Assembly (NCBI GenBank): GCA_026413225.1
Contig: CM048552.1
Span: 185,972,053-186,036,052 of the forward strand
DNA from: Otis tarda
Lineage: Eukaryota > Chordata > Aves > Otidiformes > Otididae
Length of the DNA: 64,000 bases
Reading direction: 5' to 3'
This document shows, one piece after another, positions 11,101 to 24,100 of this stretch. Position 1 is the stretch's first letter. Each line of letters opens with the position of its first letter. A program made the position numbers and the translations under genes. The notes under the pieces are model-generated. The model searched no databases and was not told the origin of the DNA. It saw only the letters and a program-made list of their open reading frames with translations.

Positions 11101-11480
11101 AAGACAAGGAAGGGCTTAGCCCATGTAGTTCAGACAGGGAGAGATTTTGCATCCAAACACTTGGCTTAGAGTAGTCAGTCTGCTACACCTTGGTATAATC
11201 TTGATATCACAAGGAAGAAGGATGGAGGGGTTACTACTCAGGACCAGAGGAAGCCAAAGAGAGGAAACAGAGAGTGGAACAGGATTTTTTAGAGACCTGG
11301 TTGGTAAAAGTGCAGATATTTGGAGGTAGTAATTTTTTTTTTTTACAAAAACATTTAATAAAGTTATTATCTGCAACATCTAAGTGGTAGCTCTGTATTT
11401 TTGAAGCATCATCTCTTCTCACATGCAGCTTTCTTCATAGTAGTTTGCAATGGTTCTCTATTCAAATGAATGTGTTTAAT
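8116..11480. other. No gene seen; intergenic DNA right of the island
   Basis: This AT-rich sequence has only short chance frames. It contains a 12-bp perfect inverted repeat at 8900-8936. No LINE or LTR signature was recognised here and there are no convincing exons. A weak plus-strand donor (GGGA|GTGAGG near 8246) could mark a divergent transcript from the island. Confidence 0.4.
8900..8936. repeat. 12-bp perfect inverted repeat (hairpin)
   Basis: TGTCATACAACA at 8900-8911 and TGTTGTATGACA at 8925-8936 are exact reverse complements around a 13-base spacer. The spacer and left flank repeat the unit 'catacaa' several times, so the arms may have grown from a small tandem repeat that flipped. 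Confidence 0.85.
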
Positions 11481-12187
11481 AAACCTGTGTGAAGTCTGGC
11501 ATGGGTCCCATTCTTTCCAATGTTTTTGATAATGACCTGGGTGATACTCATTACATTCTTGGTTGATATGAAGCTGGGAAGGACTGGCAGTGCACTGGAA
11601 GGCAAACTGGTTTTGACTAATACAGTACCATCGTGTCATTGCAAAACAGGTAAACATCATACTAGGATGTTTAAAAAGAGTATCTTAAGATAGAAAAGAA
11701 ACGTTGCCCTTTTCTTGGTACTGAGATTTTCAGTGGGATATTGTTCCCAGTTATGTGAGCTGCAGAAAGTTGTGTTTCAAGAAAGCTGTAAAGCAACTGA
11801 GTAGTTCAAGGGAAGTTAAACTTAGAAAACTATTACAACAGAGCAGGGGAAGCACTGAAGGAATAGGACTTCTTAAACTGAAGAAGAAAGGGCTGAGGGA
11901 AAAGAACATTCTGAAGAATGTAAAATGCAAAAAGGAAGGGGAATTTTTTTTTTCCCTGCATGATCAGGAGAAAAATTGAAGTAAAGGAGATTCAGCTTTG
12001 ACAATAGGGAAAACTGCTCTCACAGTAATAATAAGGAAGCTGGGAATAGATTGCCCAGTGAGGTTGTAGTTTCCATCATTAGAGATTGTATATCAGAAGT
12101 AAAATAACTTTTGTTGATCCTAATTCAGGTCATGGAAGTTGATCAGATGACCTGTTGAAGTCCTTTCCACTTTTAGGATTCTATCAT
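11481..12187 (+). mobile_element. Old CR1 LINE fragment (ORF2 C-terminus and 3' end)
   Basis: Plus-strand remnants of CR1 ORF2 are visible. MGPILSNVFDNDLGD at 11501-11545 matches the CR1 reverse-transcriptase motif GPxLFNIFINDL. It is followed near 11555-11575 by the 'gatgacaccaagctggg'-like stretch. The 3' part has 'gaatagattgcccagtgaggtt' at about 12043 and ends in the CR1-type tail …ggattctatcatt at 12187. Stops and indels break the frame. It is more diverged than the elements at 14.3, 27.8 or 48.0 kb, so it is an older subfamily. Confidence 0.8.
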
Positions 12188-14337
12188 TAGTTCCATTTAC
12201 CATACAGGAAATTACAAAATATTTGCAATAAAAGTGATACAACCTGAAGTTAAAATAGGAACAAATAGGTGTTTTTAATCAAAGGAAAATGTCTTTCATA
12301 TAAGTGATGATTAATAAAAAGATTACTTCACAATAACCTAATAGTTCAAAGTATTCAAGCAATTTTAGTGGCTGAATTCCCTTTAAAAATCCATTGAAGT
12401 TCACTATTCTTTTTTTCGGATGAAATGTTCTAAGAGTGGAATAACAGACTACAAGTTCGTCTTCACACAGCTGATAGAACAGCAAGACCCAAACGAATCA
12501 TATATTTTGATTCCATATTCAGTAATGTCTTATATGTTGATCCTGGCAAATCTTCGTACATATCAAAATGTCAGTTTTGTTGCGATTTTGTGAAACTACC
12601 CATTACTTTTACAACAAATAATTTTTTTCCTGTTTTTGAAAAGTCATGATTATGGAAATAGAATTCTTCATAATTTATTTTTAATAAATGTTTCAATAGA
12701 TTATCCCTGGCTCCTTTTTCCTTTCAGTATAGCTCTTTTGACGTCTTTAATAGTACTGGTATTCAGTCTAATTAAGCCTTTTTGATCTTTTCAAAATATA
12801 CTGACAGAAATAATGTTTTACTATCAGTCTCAGTGAGAGAAGAAGCAGGGCTTCACTTCCTCCACAATTATATTGCTTTGATACTACATATATAAAATTG
12901 GCTTTTCATTATTTTTTAATGTTTGAATTTCAAACGTTAATGACTGTCCATGTAAATTCTGAAAGCAGTTTTCTTTTTAAGTTACTTCATAGTATATGCA
13001 AAGAGAAAAGCGAGAGAGAAACTAGAACTGCGACTATTACCATCTTCTAAAAGTCCTGTTATTTAATTCCTTGCAAAGTTGCTATTTCTAGCATCACAGA
13101 CATTCTTTTTCCCACAAAAAAAAAATGTTGCAGACAGGAAATGTTTTGGATAGCGTAACACCATTTCCTGATAAACATTTTGTCACAGCTTGATAACCAT
13201 TTCCTGTTGGTAGGATTTGTTTTAACTATTGTCATTTTGTTGTCTTTCTTGCTATAATTAACGCACGTATGTCATCTGGCTAAGTGTGCTTATCCTGGCA
13301 AACAAAGGTTTCAGCAAGTCAGACACTTAGTTATAATGTGATGCAAGGTTTTATATTGTCTCTTAATTTAGGCTTTGTCTGGAGCAATAAATGAAATAGC
13401 AATATACGCGCAGCATTCTGGGAGCTAGGAATTCCCAGAAATGTGGAGTTTCCTTGATATTTCAAATAGACCATTGTCTGCTGTGGTCTCAGGGATTTCA
13501 GCAAGCTTCTAAAATAGCTTTAGATGAGAAGGTGGGACTTGATGTAGGATCTAATTATTCAATGCAAACTTGAACCTGAATTGTCCTGGAAGGTTATCAG
13601 CAGAACTTTGGCACTTTCTAAGGAGCTTTAAAGCATTGTCCTTGCAAGCTTATATTAAAATGAGACTACGTTCAGAAGTTTTACTCTATCAGAATGTCAT
13701 GTTTTCAGTCAACAGAACCATTTTTGCCATTTCTGGAGTTACCTTCCTTAATTTCATGCTAAGAAACAGGCAGTATCACATTCAGCTGATTCTGGTTCTC
13801 AGTCACACAAAGATTGTAGGCATATTTGACTATGCTTCTACAAGACAGTAGATGGCCAGGACACAGCCCCTGACCCTGAAGCCTAGAGGAATAGGCTAGC
13901 CCATCTCCATATTATTTAGGGCTGTGTTTCCCTTAAGATCAGACTGGGCAATCAACACTACATAGCTCTTGACCCTGGCGCTCCTCTGTGCTGTTTTAAC
14001 ATCCTGTGGCCTTCAGACATAGTACTTAAAATGTCTGTGGGGTTTTTTTTCCAGTTCATTGTGTTTGAAAATGACTGTTTATTGCCTTTTGTTTAAAAGT
14101 TTTGACTCTGCAGTTTTCTTCCCCACAGTTTTTCAAGAAAAGTAAAATTAAGGCACGTTACTGAACACATCTAGTATTCGAGGGTGCAATGCCTGCTGAG
14201 GTAGCATTGAGAGTCTGTAGGGAGCTAACTTGGAGCAGTGCTGTCCGTAGAGCCCGCCGGGAACAGTGTGTGGTGTGCACTATCCCTGAACCGTGCTAGT
14301 TGGTGTAGGCCAAGTCTGCAGGGAAGTCAGCTAAGAA
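12188..14337. other. No gene seen
   Basis: AT-rich intergenic or intronic DNA. A 93-codon plus-strand frame (13570-13851) has no recognisable domain and is compatible with chance. No repeat family was identified. Confidence 0.4.
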
Positions 14338-14485
14338 GATGCCCCATCCCTGGAAACATTCAAGGCCAGGTTGGATGGGTCTCTGAGCAACATGATCTGG
14401 TTGGAGATGTCCCTACTCCTTGCAGGGGGGTTGAACTAGATGACCTTTAAAGGTCCCTTCCAACCCAAACTATTCTATGATTCTA
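14338..14485 (+). mobile_element. CR1 LINE 3'-end fragment
   Basis: The match starts at 'gatgccccatccctgg' and runs through 'ttcaaggccaggttgg' and 'ttgcaggggggttg' to 'ggtcccttccaaccc' and TATTCTATGATTCT. This is the avian CR1 3' untranslated end. It is 5'-truncated to about 150 bp, as is typical of CR1 target-primed insertion. There is no A-tail, as expected for CR1. Confidence 0.95.
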
Positions 14486-16434
14486 AGCAGTTTGGATGTT
14501 CAGAAGTCAGGTGTTCAGGCTGTGTGTCCGGTTATGATGGGTTTATGGAGTCTAACTAAGGCTTTGCCTTAAGTTTTATTTCTATTGGAAGGGCCTGAGG
14601 AGAGAAGAATGTGGAGGTCAAGGCTTTAGGCAAAGGTACATGCGTAGAGCTGAATTTTAAAAAAAAATATTATTATTGGTGTATTGTGGGTAGGTATATT
14701 TTGCATGCACATCCTGAAGATTTCCTTAGAAAAAGGAAACAAAATCTGAAATAGGGTGAAAGGGTTTTTTAGAATTAGGCTGGAAGACAGTAAATAAAGT
14801 ACTCTTGAAAGAGTTGATCCAAGTCATGCAACCCAGTGCTGACTGCATATTCAAGCTATTTAGTCATCTGACAGAAGGTGACATTGATGTAAGCATCTGT
14901 GTCTCTCCCTAAGGATTTGTGAAAAAATGTGAAGTGTTTGTGGAACAGGAAAATGAACTCATATCTTTGATTTATATTTCAACAACAAAACAAAATTAGT
15001 TACACTGAATCCACTAATGGCCAGGATAAAGTAGATAGATTGATTTTCCATTATTAGTCTCTAGCAATAAATAATAAGTAAGGTAGTGTGAAAGCTATAT
15101 ATGGATAGTGTATCATAGCCATTATCATCATCTGTTTTCTATAGAGCTGACATCTTAGAGGCATTTCCTTTGACCTAATGAATAAAGCAGTTTTAAGGTT
15201 CTGTATTATGAGTGTAAAAATTATAGTGGCATATGTGTGATGAGGTGTAAAATTTTCACTAAATTACCTTCAGTTCTGTAACTGTGTTATTAAAAGACAA
15301 GGTAATTGCTAATATCTTAGACCATCTAAACCATCTAAGGCTGCTTTAGCATTGGTCTTAGATAGCTTTCTGGCAAGGAATGTATGCAGTAATCTTATAA
15401 CAGATAATAACATTGATGTATTCAGGTTGTGTGGGATTTATATTGACACAAATGTCTTAAAAAGAGTATGTGTTTTTTTTCACTGACAGTAATTTGCAGG
15501 TCTCTATGGGCTGTTGCAAAGCTAAATAAAATCAAGCAATTGCTTTTTGAATACATGTTAAAAAGAATTATATAGATGATAGGGGCATCCCATTTCATCA
15601 GAAGCCAAGAGCAATATTATATTATTTATGATTGCTATCAAAATGTGAACTTGTAAAACTAATTGTCAGAAGAACAGAATACTTTTTTAAAATTCGCAGC
15701 ATTAGGCCTAAGAGTTCAAACAAAAAGAGGTTTTCCTGTGGCAATTCAACCTGCAGACCTTCCTGTCTGTGAATGCTAAAAGTTTGCATGAACAGGTCAA
15801 GGGAGAGCAATCAACTGCGATTGCTCAACAGAGTCTCCAGCTCAGGAAATCTCTGAGCTACAAATGTTCAAAGGCTAGGATAGTATTTAAAGGAAGATTC
15901 ATATTTGCTTACCCTCTTCTTTTCTAACACTGTCTGCCAGGGAACAGGTTTTCTTAGTGCTGGAGAGAAAGCACTCACTTCAGTAAAACTTTGGCCTTTA
16001 TAGCTCTTTTTTTCATTCTGTGCCCTTATGTAGAGGATGTTTAATTATGTGGCTAGCTTTTGAGATAACTCTGATATGCGCTTTTAACTTCCTGCGAGGA
16101 AATGCTCAATGCTTTCTGGGATTGGGGTTTTTTTTTGTGTTTTGTTTTTAATGGAAGCATCATTGCTGTTTGTTGATGTGAGAACTGTTTTCTTTTTAGG
16201 TCAGAGGGACTGAAGATTTTATACGAGTCTAGGAAATGTGATACAAGACTAGCTGGGCAGCAGGACATGCCCAAACCCACACTGAATCTAACATTGAACA
16301 TGTTTTATATATACTATACTAAAAAACCCAGAAATTAACAGCTTAAAAAGGGAAGCTTATCATATATTCTGTATAAATGTAAATTATTATATTGCAATTA
16401 GAAATGTTGTAGTATTATACTATGTACACATTAT
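14486..16434. other. No gene seen
   Basis: AT-rich DNA without a recognised repeat or exon. It ends at the target site of the LTR at 16440. Confidence 0.4.
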
Positions 16435-17133
16435 ATATGTGTGGTGGTTTAGCCCGGATCACCACACAGTTTCTTATTCACCCTCCCCCTACCCAGTGGG
16501 ACAGGGGAGAGAAATTGGGAAGAAAGGAAAACTCGTGGGTTGAGATAAAAACAGTTTACTAAAATACTAAAAACTACAAAGCTAACAGGATATAAGGATA
16601 TTAATATATACAAAATATACAAAATGAACAATGTACAATTTCTCACCACCCGATGTCCGAATGACCGACGCAGCCCGTCCCGAGCAGCAATCACAGGAAC
16701 AACACCGAGCAGCAAGCAAAGTCGGGGAGGGCAAGCTAGCAAGGTAGAGGGAACGATGCCAGCAAGCAAGAGAGAAGAAAAGGATGCCAAGGGTGCCCGA
16801 ACGGATACCCGGAAAGGAATACCAGAAAAGGATAGGATGCCCCCTCCCATGGGCAACCCCCACTTATATACTAAGCATGACGTTTATGGCATGGAATACT
16901 CTCTTTGGCCAGTTCGGATCAATTATTCTGTCTGTCTTTCGCCCAGCTTCCCGCATCTGCATGTTAACGAGACCTTAACGAGACTTGGAAAGCCAGACAG
17001 TGTCCTTGGTCTCATTAACAACAACTGGTATCATCAGAATGTTTTTATCAACATTCTTCACACACGAAATCCAAAACACACCGGCTACTAAGAAGAAAAT
17101 TAACTCCATCCCTGCTGAAACCAGGACAATATG
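16435..17133 (-). mobile_element. Solo LTR with 5-bp target duplication (ATATG)
   Basis: The LTR occupies 16440-17128 (689 bp) on the minus strand. It begins TGTCCTGG and ends CCACCACA when read in its own direction, and ATATG is duplicated at 16435-16439 and 17129-17133. It has a minus-strand TATA box (TATATAAG, 16863-16870). No gag, pol or env DNA adjoins it, so it is a solo LTR left by LTR-LTR recombination. A 5-bp duplication fits the ERVL (class III) group. Its leading end resembles the LTR at 49583 (shared 'gagttaattttcttc'), so the two are related families. Overlapping open frames of 60-155 codons inside it are incidental. Confidence 0.92.
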
Positions 17134-20100
17134 TACACCATATATAGGTGTTGATACACTTAAAATGCTACTAAACCATGATATATCAGCTCTAAAGATG
17201 ACTTACAGAGTGCCATACATTAGAGAAATAGATGGTTATATTTATTAAACAACGTCAGAAAATAAAGCAAGAATTTGAAATGAAGGTGAATCAATTACGC
17301 AACAAGTCTGGGTCTGCTTGAGGAAGTGAGCTCCCTAAGGTGTTTGTCATTATTATCAGCCTTAAAGGTGGTTTTTCTGAGCTGCTTCGTAGCCTTATTC
17401 TCCTGCATTTTGAGAACAAGTGAACAGGCAAAGAAGACTTGCTTGCTCTATTACCTTTCCAATTTTGTATAGCCTAAGCATGTGCCTTGTTGTGAACCTT
17501 CTGTTTGTGCTTCAGGATCTTAATATATCCAATGTATACTTATATTAAAATCTTTTCATCCTTTCCATCAATTACTTTGAAATACGTAGTGAATTCAAAT
17601 AGTCCAGTGTCATCATTGCTAAGTCAATGTCTCTATTCAGTATTTAGCACTCTTTGGAGGAAATGTGATATAGAAATAGAATTTATTATTTCCTTTTAAA
17701 CTCATGTTATGTTTTCCCCAAAGTGTTGTGTAACCGTTAGTTCTCACAATATATGGGGAAAGGAAAATAAACAAGTTGCTCAGGGGAAAAAGCTGGAACT
17801 GTAAAGCTAGAGTTCCTTGTACTAGCTGCAGACAATCTGAGTTCTCATCTTAATTTGAAATGTTCCTGAAACCCTTAATCTTTTGCAGTGACAAGGGTCT
17901 CTGGACCACTACGAGGTTTTCAATGTTCTTTTTTTTTGTAGACCGGGGAATAGCTTACACTGTACTTCACAGGTTTTCCTTTGTTTTGGTAACTGCTAGT
18001 CATGGTGTGTGACAGTTCATCAATCACCCTGTCTGTTTCTCTTCCAATTGAAAAATGAAGATGACTAAAAAGCCTGATGGAAGCTCTGCCATTTAGGGGA
18101 GCATTTGCTCTCAGGAGAGAAGTTGGAAGAATAAAGAAGCCTTGCCAAAATCCTCATTTGGTCCTAATTCTGATGTCAAGACCCTTTAATTTAAGTAAAA
18201 TTAATTTATTGGAGTCATAGATATGAATTATGCTTTACAGTTTAGCAATGGAATAGAATAGTTCATCTGTAATTTTTTATTTGCATGAAGAGTGAATTTG
18301 ATCTTTTTTTTTTTTTTCACTCCACTTTTAACTTTTTCATCTTTCAGGGCTATGACTTTTCTCTTTCACTACTGCTTACACATTTTATACACCACATGTT
18401 CTACAGTATCCTTTTCCTTCTTTTCCCCAGCCCTCTTCCTCTCAAGTGTTGTATGTCTTCCTTGAAAATCTCACAGATGGGGTGAAATAATTGCTTCAAT
18501 CCAACCTTGCCTGCAGTCTAGTCATTAAACACCCAAAGCAGAGCTCTGACCACTCTACTATAATACAAAAAAACCACTTCTTAAAACCAGTAGATGCAGT
18601 CCTTCAAGGCTTCCATTCTGTGGTCAGAGGATCACCTTACTTCATGCATGAGTGTGACATGTAGGGTGGCCATCCTGTACCTGCTATCATTGCTCCAAGG
18701 CAGCATCCTACACACTGAACACTGACGTCATGGGAAGGCTGCAGCCAGCTCAGTAGAGGAACAGCACTGAGTGTGGCTCAATCTTATTTAAGCACCTTCC
18801 TTGTCATCCTGAGCAGTGTTATTTCTTCCAGATGGAACCAGTCAGGATGCTTCAGCCATGAAAAACAACAGTAACAATCAGGAGAAACACAAAAGCCAGA
18901 ACTTGTCATAAGCAAGTCACAATGAATAAACAAAGAAAACTTCAGCTTTATTTAGAACATGTAATCTCACATCTCCTTGCTGGCTTCTTCTCTTGTCTCT
19001 GCCACAGCCTATTTGTTAGGCCGCCTTCTAAGCACCTCTGCAAAGGCAATTCCCAAAAAAACTTAAAGCCAATGGAGCCATGTACAGTTTTCTATAAAAG
19101 CATAGAAGAAGGAAGAATGAAGGCCAGCGGTCTCTTCTACACTATAATGAGAGCAAGTCAACTATAGAGGACAGTCCAGATATCTCAATCTCTGGTAATC
19201 CTTCTTGGTAACCACCATTTTGTGTCTATCTTGAAGTCCCTTATGTCCTTTCCCTTACAGAAAACATTCAGGGAAAAGAAAGTTTGCCCTCTGATTCAGT
19301 GCCTTGGTGTTGCCAGGACACAAGTCTATGCAAACAAATGTTAAGCTCTTTAGGGCTAAGCAGTAATTATCCAGCTTTGCCAGCTGACTGGTTGACTTGC
19401 TGCCAGGGGACTGAGGCAAGGCCTGCAACTTCTAAGCGTGACAAGTGACAGAACATGCAGCAGGATAAGGGTACAGATTAGCACGGTTCAGTGAACAGAA
19501 AAACAAGCAAAATGGGGCTAAATGGGGTGTGGTCAAAATAGGTATTTATTCATCTGGAAGCCATCTGACCTTCTGGGTGCCAACTTTGTATTGCAAATAC
19601 TAGGATGGAACTATTCAGAATTTCAAGAGGAGTTTCTCCCAGCTCCAGTTTACCAAGAGTATTTCCTTTGTACATTTTTGTCCCTTACAGGGGCTTCGTA
19701 TGTAGAGAATTGTTCTTCAGAAGCTCTTTGGGTTTTATTCCTTCTTAGTGGAATTTCCTTCTGAGGAGCTATGTTTACAATCCTATCTAACCTGTTCTTT
19801 TCTGTCCTCTCCTCAGCCTCTGAAAATAAAACTTTAACCTTTTTTAGTTCTTCCTCTTGGTTCTTGGAATCCAAATGGCTAATCAAACCCATAAGTTAAC
19901 TGAAAAAAATCAATTACAGTGAAGCAAAAAACCAAACTAATATTTTGCCTATGGAGATAATAAATTTCAGATGCAGCTGAACTTCAGTATCAGAGCCTAA
20001 ATTAAGGAAGGTTGAAATTATATTTGAAGCTTCAGTTTATTCATTGCTGTCCTTAAGCAACAGGAACCTTGATAGGACGAAGTTCTATGAAGCAAAATAG

Positions 20101-20575
20101 TTAAGAATTAGATTATGAACCAAAAAGTACTGTTCAAATCTTCCCAGCACAGGCATTCTTTCCCATCTGCTCTACAGGAAAACATTTCAGAGACACAAAG
20201 ATTGCGTAAGCAAATAAATATGGGTAGAAGTAAACCTATGTGAAGAATGCCAGGCTGGAAGTGAGTCTTTTCATAATGTGGGATATCAAGAGGAATCTGA
20301 CTTGATTCTCCAGAAGCAAGGGGCTTCCCAGAAGTACAGATATCTTCCACTTTTAATGAATCTAAAATGTAACTTCTTTTGTGCTTGAAAAGCCACAACC
20401 TCTTAAGCAGAGAACGAAGTTTATAGTGACGTGAGCTGAGAGAAATGTCTGTGGCTCTCAGTGAGGCCAAATCTAGTCCCCACACAAACAGGCATCACGA
20501 GTGGGAGCATCTTTCCTACCTTATAGGTATCTACAGGGTAGACTTATACAGTCACCTGCATATCTTTTTTTCCCT
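17134..20575. other. No gene seen
   Basis: AT-rich DNA with short chance frames. It has a T15 run near 18305-18318. No repeat family, exon or RNA gene was recognised. Confidence 0.4.
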
Positions 20576-21126
20576 TCTACTGTGCTCATGTGAGACCCCA
20601 CCTGGAGTACTGCGTCCAGCTCTGGAGCCCTCAGCATAAGAAGGACATGGACAGGACATGGACCTGTTGGAGAGAGTCCAGAGTAGGGCCATGAAGATGA
20701 TCAGAGGGCTGGAGCACCTCTTCTATGAGGACAGGCTGAGAGCGTTGGGGCTGTTCAGCCTGGAGAAGAGAAGGCTCTGGGAAGACCTTATAGTGGCCTT
20801 CCAGTGCCTGAAGGAGGCCTATAAGAAAGATGAGGAGAAACTCTTTAGCAGGGCCTGGATATGACAAGGGGTAATGGCTTTAAAATAGGAGGAAGCAGAT
20901 TCAGACTGGACACAAGGAAAACATTTTTTACACTGAGGGTGGTGGAACACTGGAACAGGTTGCCCAGAGAGGTGGTGGATGCCCCATCCCTGGAAACGTT
21001 CGAGGCCAGGTTGGATGGGGCTCTGAGCAACCTGATCTAGTCGGGGATGTCCCTGCTCCTTGCAGGGGGGTTGGACTAGATGATCTTTACAGGTCCCTTC
21101 GAACCCAAACTATCCTATGATTCTAA
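20576..21126 (+). mobile_element. CR1 LINE fragment (ORF2 C-terminus and 3' end)
   Basis: It begins with 'gagaccccacctggagtact' and encodes the ORF2 C-terminal signature [17 protein letters not shown] followed by [17 protein letters not shown]. It then continues into the 3' end (ttgcaggggggttgg … CCTATGATTCTA). The frame is broken by substitutions, indels and an 11-bp tandem duplication ('aggacatggac' twice near 20642-20660). The 5' end is truncated, as is usual. Confidence 0.95.
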
Positions 21127-24100
21127 CAGTGGAGAATAATAATCATTTTGAGGGGTGATTTATTTTACTTTAGATGTCTGCTGCAGGACAAGATGAATTA
21201 AATCCCGACAATGTCTCTTCCTCTCTGTTGATTACAGAAGGAATTTAGGATGGTGACTGGCACAGAAATCCTTGTTTGATGGAGTAAATCCATCACTGGC
21301 TACTGCTCAGACTTCATGGACACATGGCTGCTTACAAAGTGACAGCATGATAGCCTGCTGAAATGTACTGAGCTATTGAATAGGTTTTTTATAATTATAA
21401 ATTGATGTTTTATACTTGAAGGTATGTGTAGAAATACTGTAATACTGTAGTGAACTACATATGATATCAGGAGAAATTCACTCTGATGTTTTAAGCTGGT
21501 TTTCATCAGAGCAATTAGCTTTCATTCACACTTAATTTTTATTACTCTGATTTGTACAAAGAATTAGAAATGTCTATTCTCTGGCTCAATCAGGAAATAC
21601 TGAATGCAAATCAATAACTTTTCTGGATATTTAAATTACAATTAAAATATTAAACAACATAAATAATTTTTAAAATCTTGATTTCTCTTTATAACAGTGA
21701 CATAAAAAATAATAATAAAAAGACATTGGCTAGTATTAGTTTCAATATATAGTGGGTTACTTAAAATGCAAATTGCTTTTTGAATCCCTAAACCTGAAGG
21801 TCTAATTATTGGTATTTATTCTTGTAACTGACTAGTTCTCTCTTTTCTCATCATGCTAATGATAATCCTACTGTTCCTGTTTTGTGGGAGTTACTCACTG
21901 TCTACTTTCCTGGATTTTTAAACCAGCTTTTCTAAAAAAACCTCGAGGTCCATATGACCACTTCATTTGCTGACCTCTCCCCCTCCACAAATGACTTTTA
22001 AACTCCTTGTTCTGTTTCAACCAGAAGAAACAGAGGGATAGATGTTTCCAAAATAATTACGCTCCTACCAGATTTGTGGAGACTGACAGCTGGACAGAGG
22101 AGAGAGCTGAGCAAATGCCTCCCTGATGGACAAACAAGCAGACCTAGGTTGTGACACATCTTCTGCCCCAGCATGCACTTATTTGTGGTCCTTGGAGGAG
22201 CCCAATGAGACTTGGGGGATATTTGGGTTACTGTAGGGTGATGATGAAAGGAGGGGATGCAAACCAAGAAGTTTGATATACTTATTAATTGCGTAATTCA
22301 TGAAGCAATTTGTCTGTCTGCCTTTTTTTTTCCCCTCTGGTTCATTTTTCTTTGCTTTACCCTCCTTGAATGAACTGATAAGAGCTTTCTAATCTTGTCC
22401 AAATATGCAAACAAACTGAAAACAGAGTCCATTTGACCTTGGTTCATTGCCTCAGAATAAGCGTTTCAGGGCGTTTTTAAGAAAAGTGTGTAAAATTCCA
22501 GGAAAAGTGATCTACAGTCTCAGAGTTTTAATCTGAACTCCTTGAACTCAGAAGCAGGGCTGCTATTTCTGTGCCAGATAACGCCACATGCTCTATATGC
22601 ACCACAATTAGTGTTACATTTGTTCACATGTAGAAGCCTCAAGTGGGATTGTGGCCTCTTTGAACTGGATGTTTTACAAGTGTATATGCACAAGAGAGAA
22701 AATGAAACACAAACCAAAAGCAGAACACATTCAATAAAATTTTTGATGAAGATCAGAGAAGGCCAAGAGCTTTTCACCAAAGCGACTGTCATCACAAAGT
22801 GCCAATTATTTGAAATGGAAATTCCTTTTGCACAAATGCATTTGTTTCAGCTACATTTTTTTTTTATGAGATAGGAAGAAGTCTTGGGCTTGGTCTGCCC
22901 TGTGTGGAAACCTGTTGCTGTCTGGAGAAGCACCAGGCACAGGCACACACAAGGTCAAAACCTCTCAGGAAATTAAAATACTGGGTGCTGAAGCTCTTAT
23001 GATCAATCCTGAAAGCCCTATCATGACCTTCCGCTCGAATGTCCTGCTTGTGGAGTGATCTATGTGAGCCTGGTCGTGGGAGCTGCTCCTTGGCAGAGCA
23101 TGGGTGAGCTACCCACAGCTCCTCAAATGGGCACACCTCAGGCTCTAACTCAAACTAGGATCTCTGTGAGAGGGATTTCCCACTTTGTAAGGAGGAAATC
23201 GTGATGCACCTGGTACTCTTATGATTTTATGCTAACTACTGGGTAAACTCTGAGCTTAGGTACAACCTAAGTTATTAATGCTCCACTACAGAACACTCTT
23301 TACCCTATTTTGGCTGGGAAAACTAGATATTTTGAAATTCCCATGTTGTTACACCTTGAGGCAATTGGAAGAAACAAATAATATTCCAAAATAATATTTG
23401 TTAATCCCCATCACATATACAATCATGAAAGTTATTTCTTAAATATTCATAATCTGGTATTGAGATGGACTGAATTATTTGTTGAGTAGTATCAACAGAC
23501 TCTCTCAATAAAGTGCTGCTGAACTTTGAAGATTAGCCACCTTTTTTCCTATTGTTCTTTTCTATGAGTACTAACAATATTTTTAAACACAAAAACTGGA
23601 GATTTTTTCCATAAATGGAAATAAGCTAATTTTTTTTCAGACAGTTTCATGTATTGTAATTACTTCAGCCATCACAATCTTTTATGTTTTGCACCACAAA
23701 CTGTAAGGCAGATAGTTGCGTTTGGACTGATGGAGACTCAAACTTGCAGTGAACCGAAGAAGACAGTGTGCTATGTCCTTCTTGCTGAATGGGTTTCAGA
23801 CCTCAAAACTTACATCTTCTGGATTATAAAATAATCTAAGGCAAAATTAGAAAAAAAAGAGTTAGCGTGGATTAGTCTGTTTAAAATAGTGGAAATGTTT
23901 TGGAGAAACCTTCCAGACTCAACATTTTTTTTTTTTCTGGCAGTTTTATTTCAGGGAGTGGCAGAATTGTGTCCTACTCTTGCCATGTACAGCTGACACT
24001 GGCTTATTACTGCAAATTAAAGCAGTCTGCAGGCTAATCTTAGACGTTTTGAGAGTGAACCAAAGAATTAGGAAGTTGTTGCTTTCAATTTTGTTGTGAA

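Noticed and set aside
13570-13851. 93-codon plus-strand frame
   Set aside because: It has no domain and is hydrophobic in an AT-driven way. The length is expected by chance, and there is no splice or promoter context.
16449-17091. Frames of 93-155 codons at 16.4-17.1 kb
   Set aside because: They are contained in a solo LTR (16440-17128), and the two strands give unrelated peptides.
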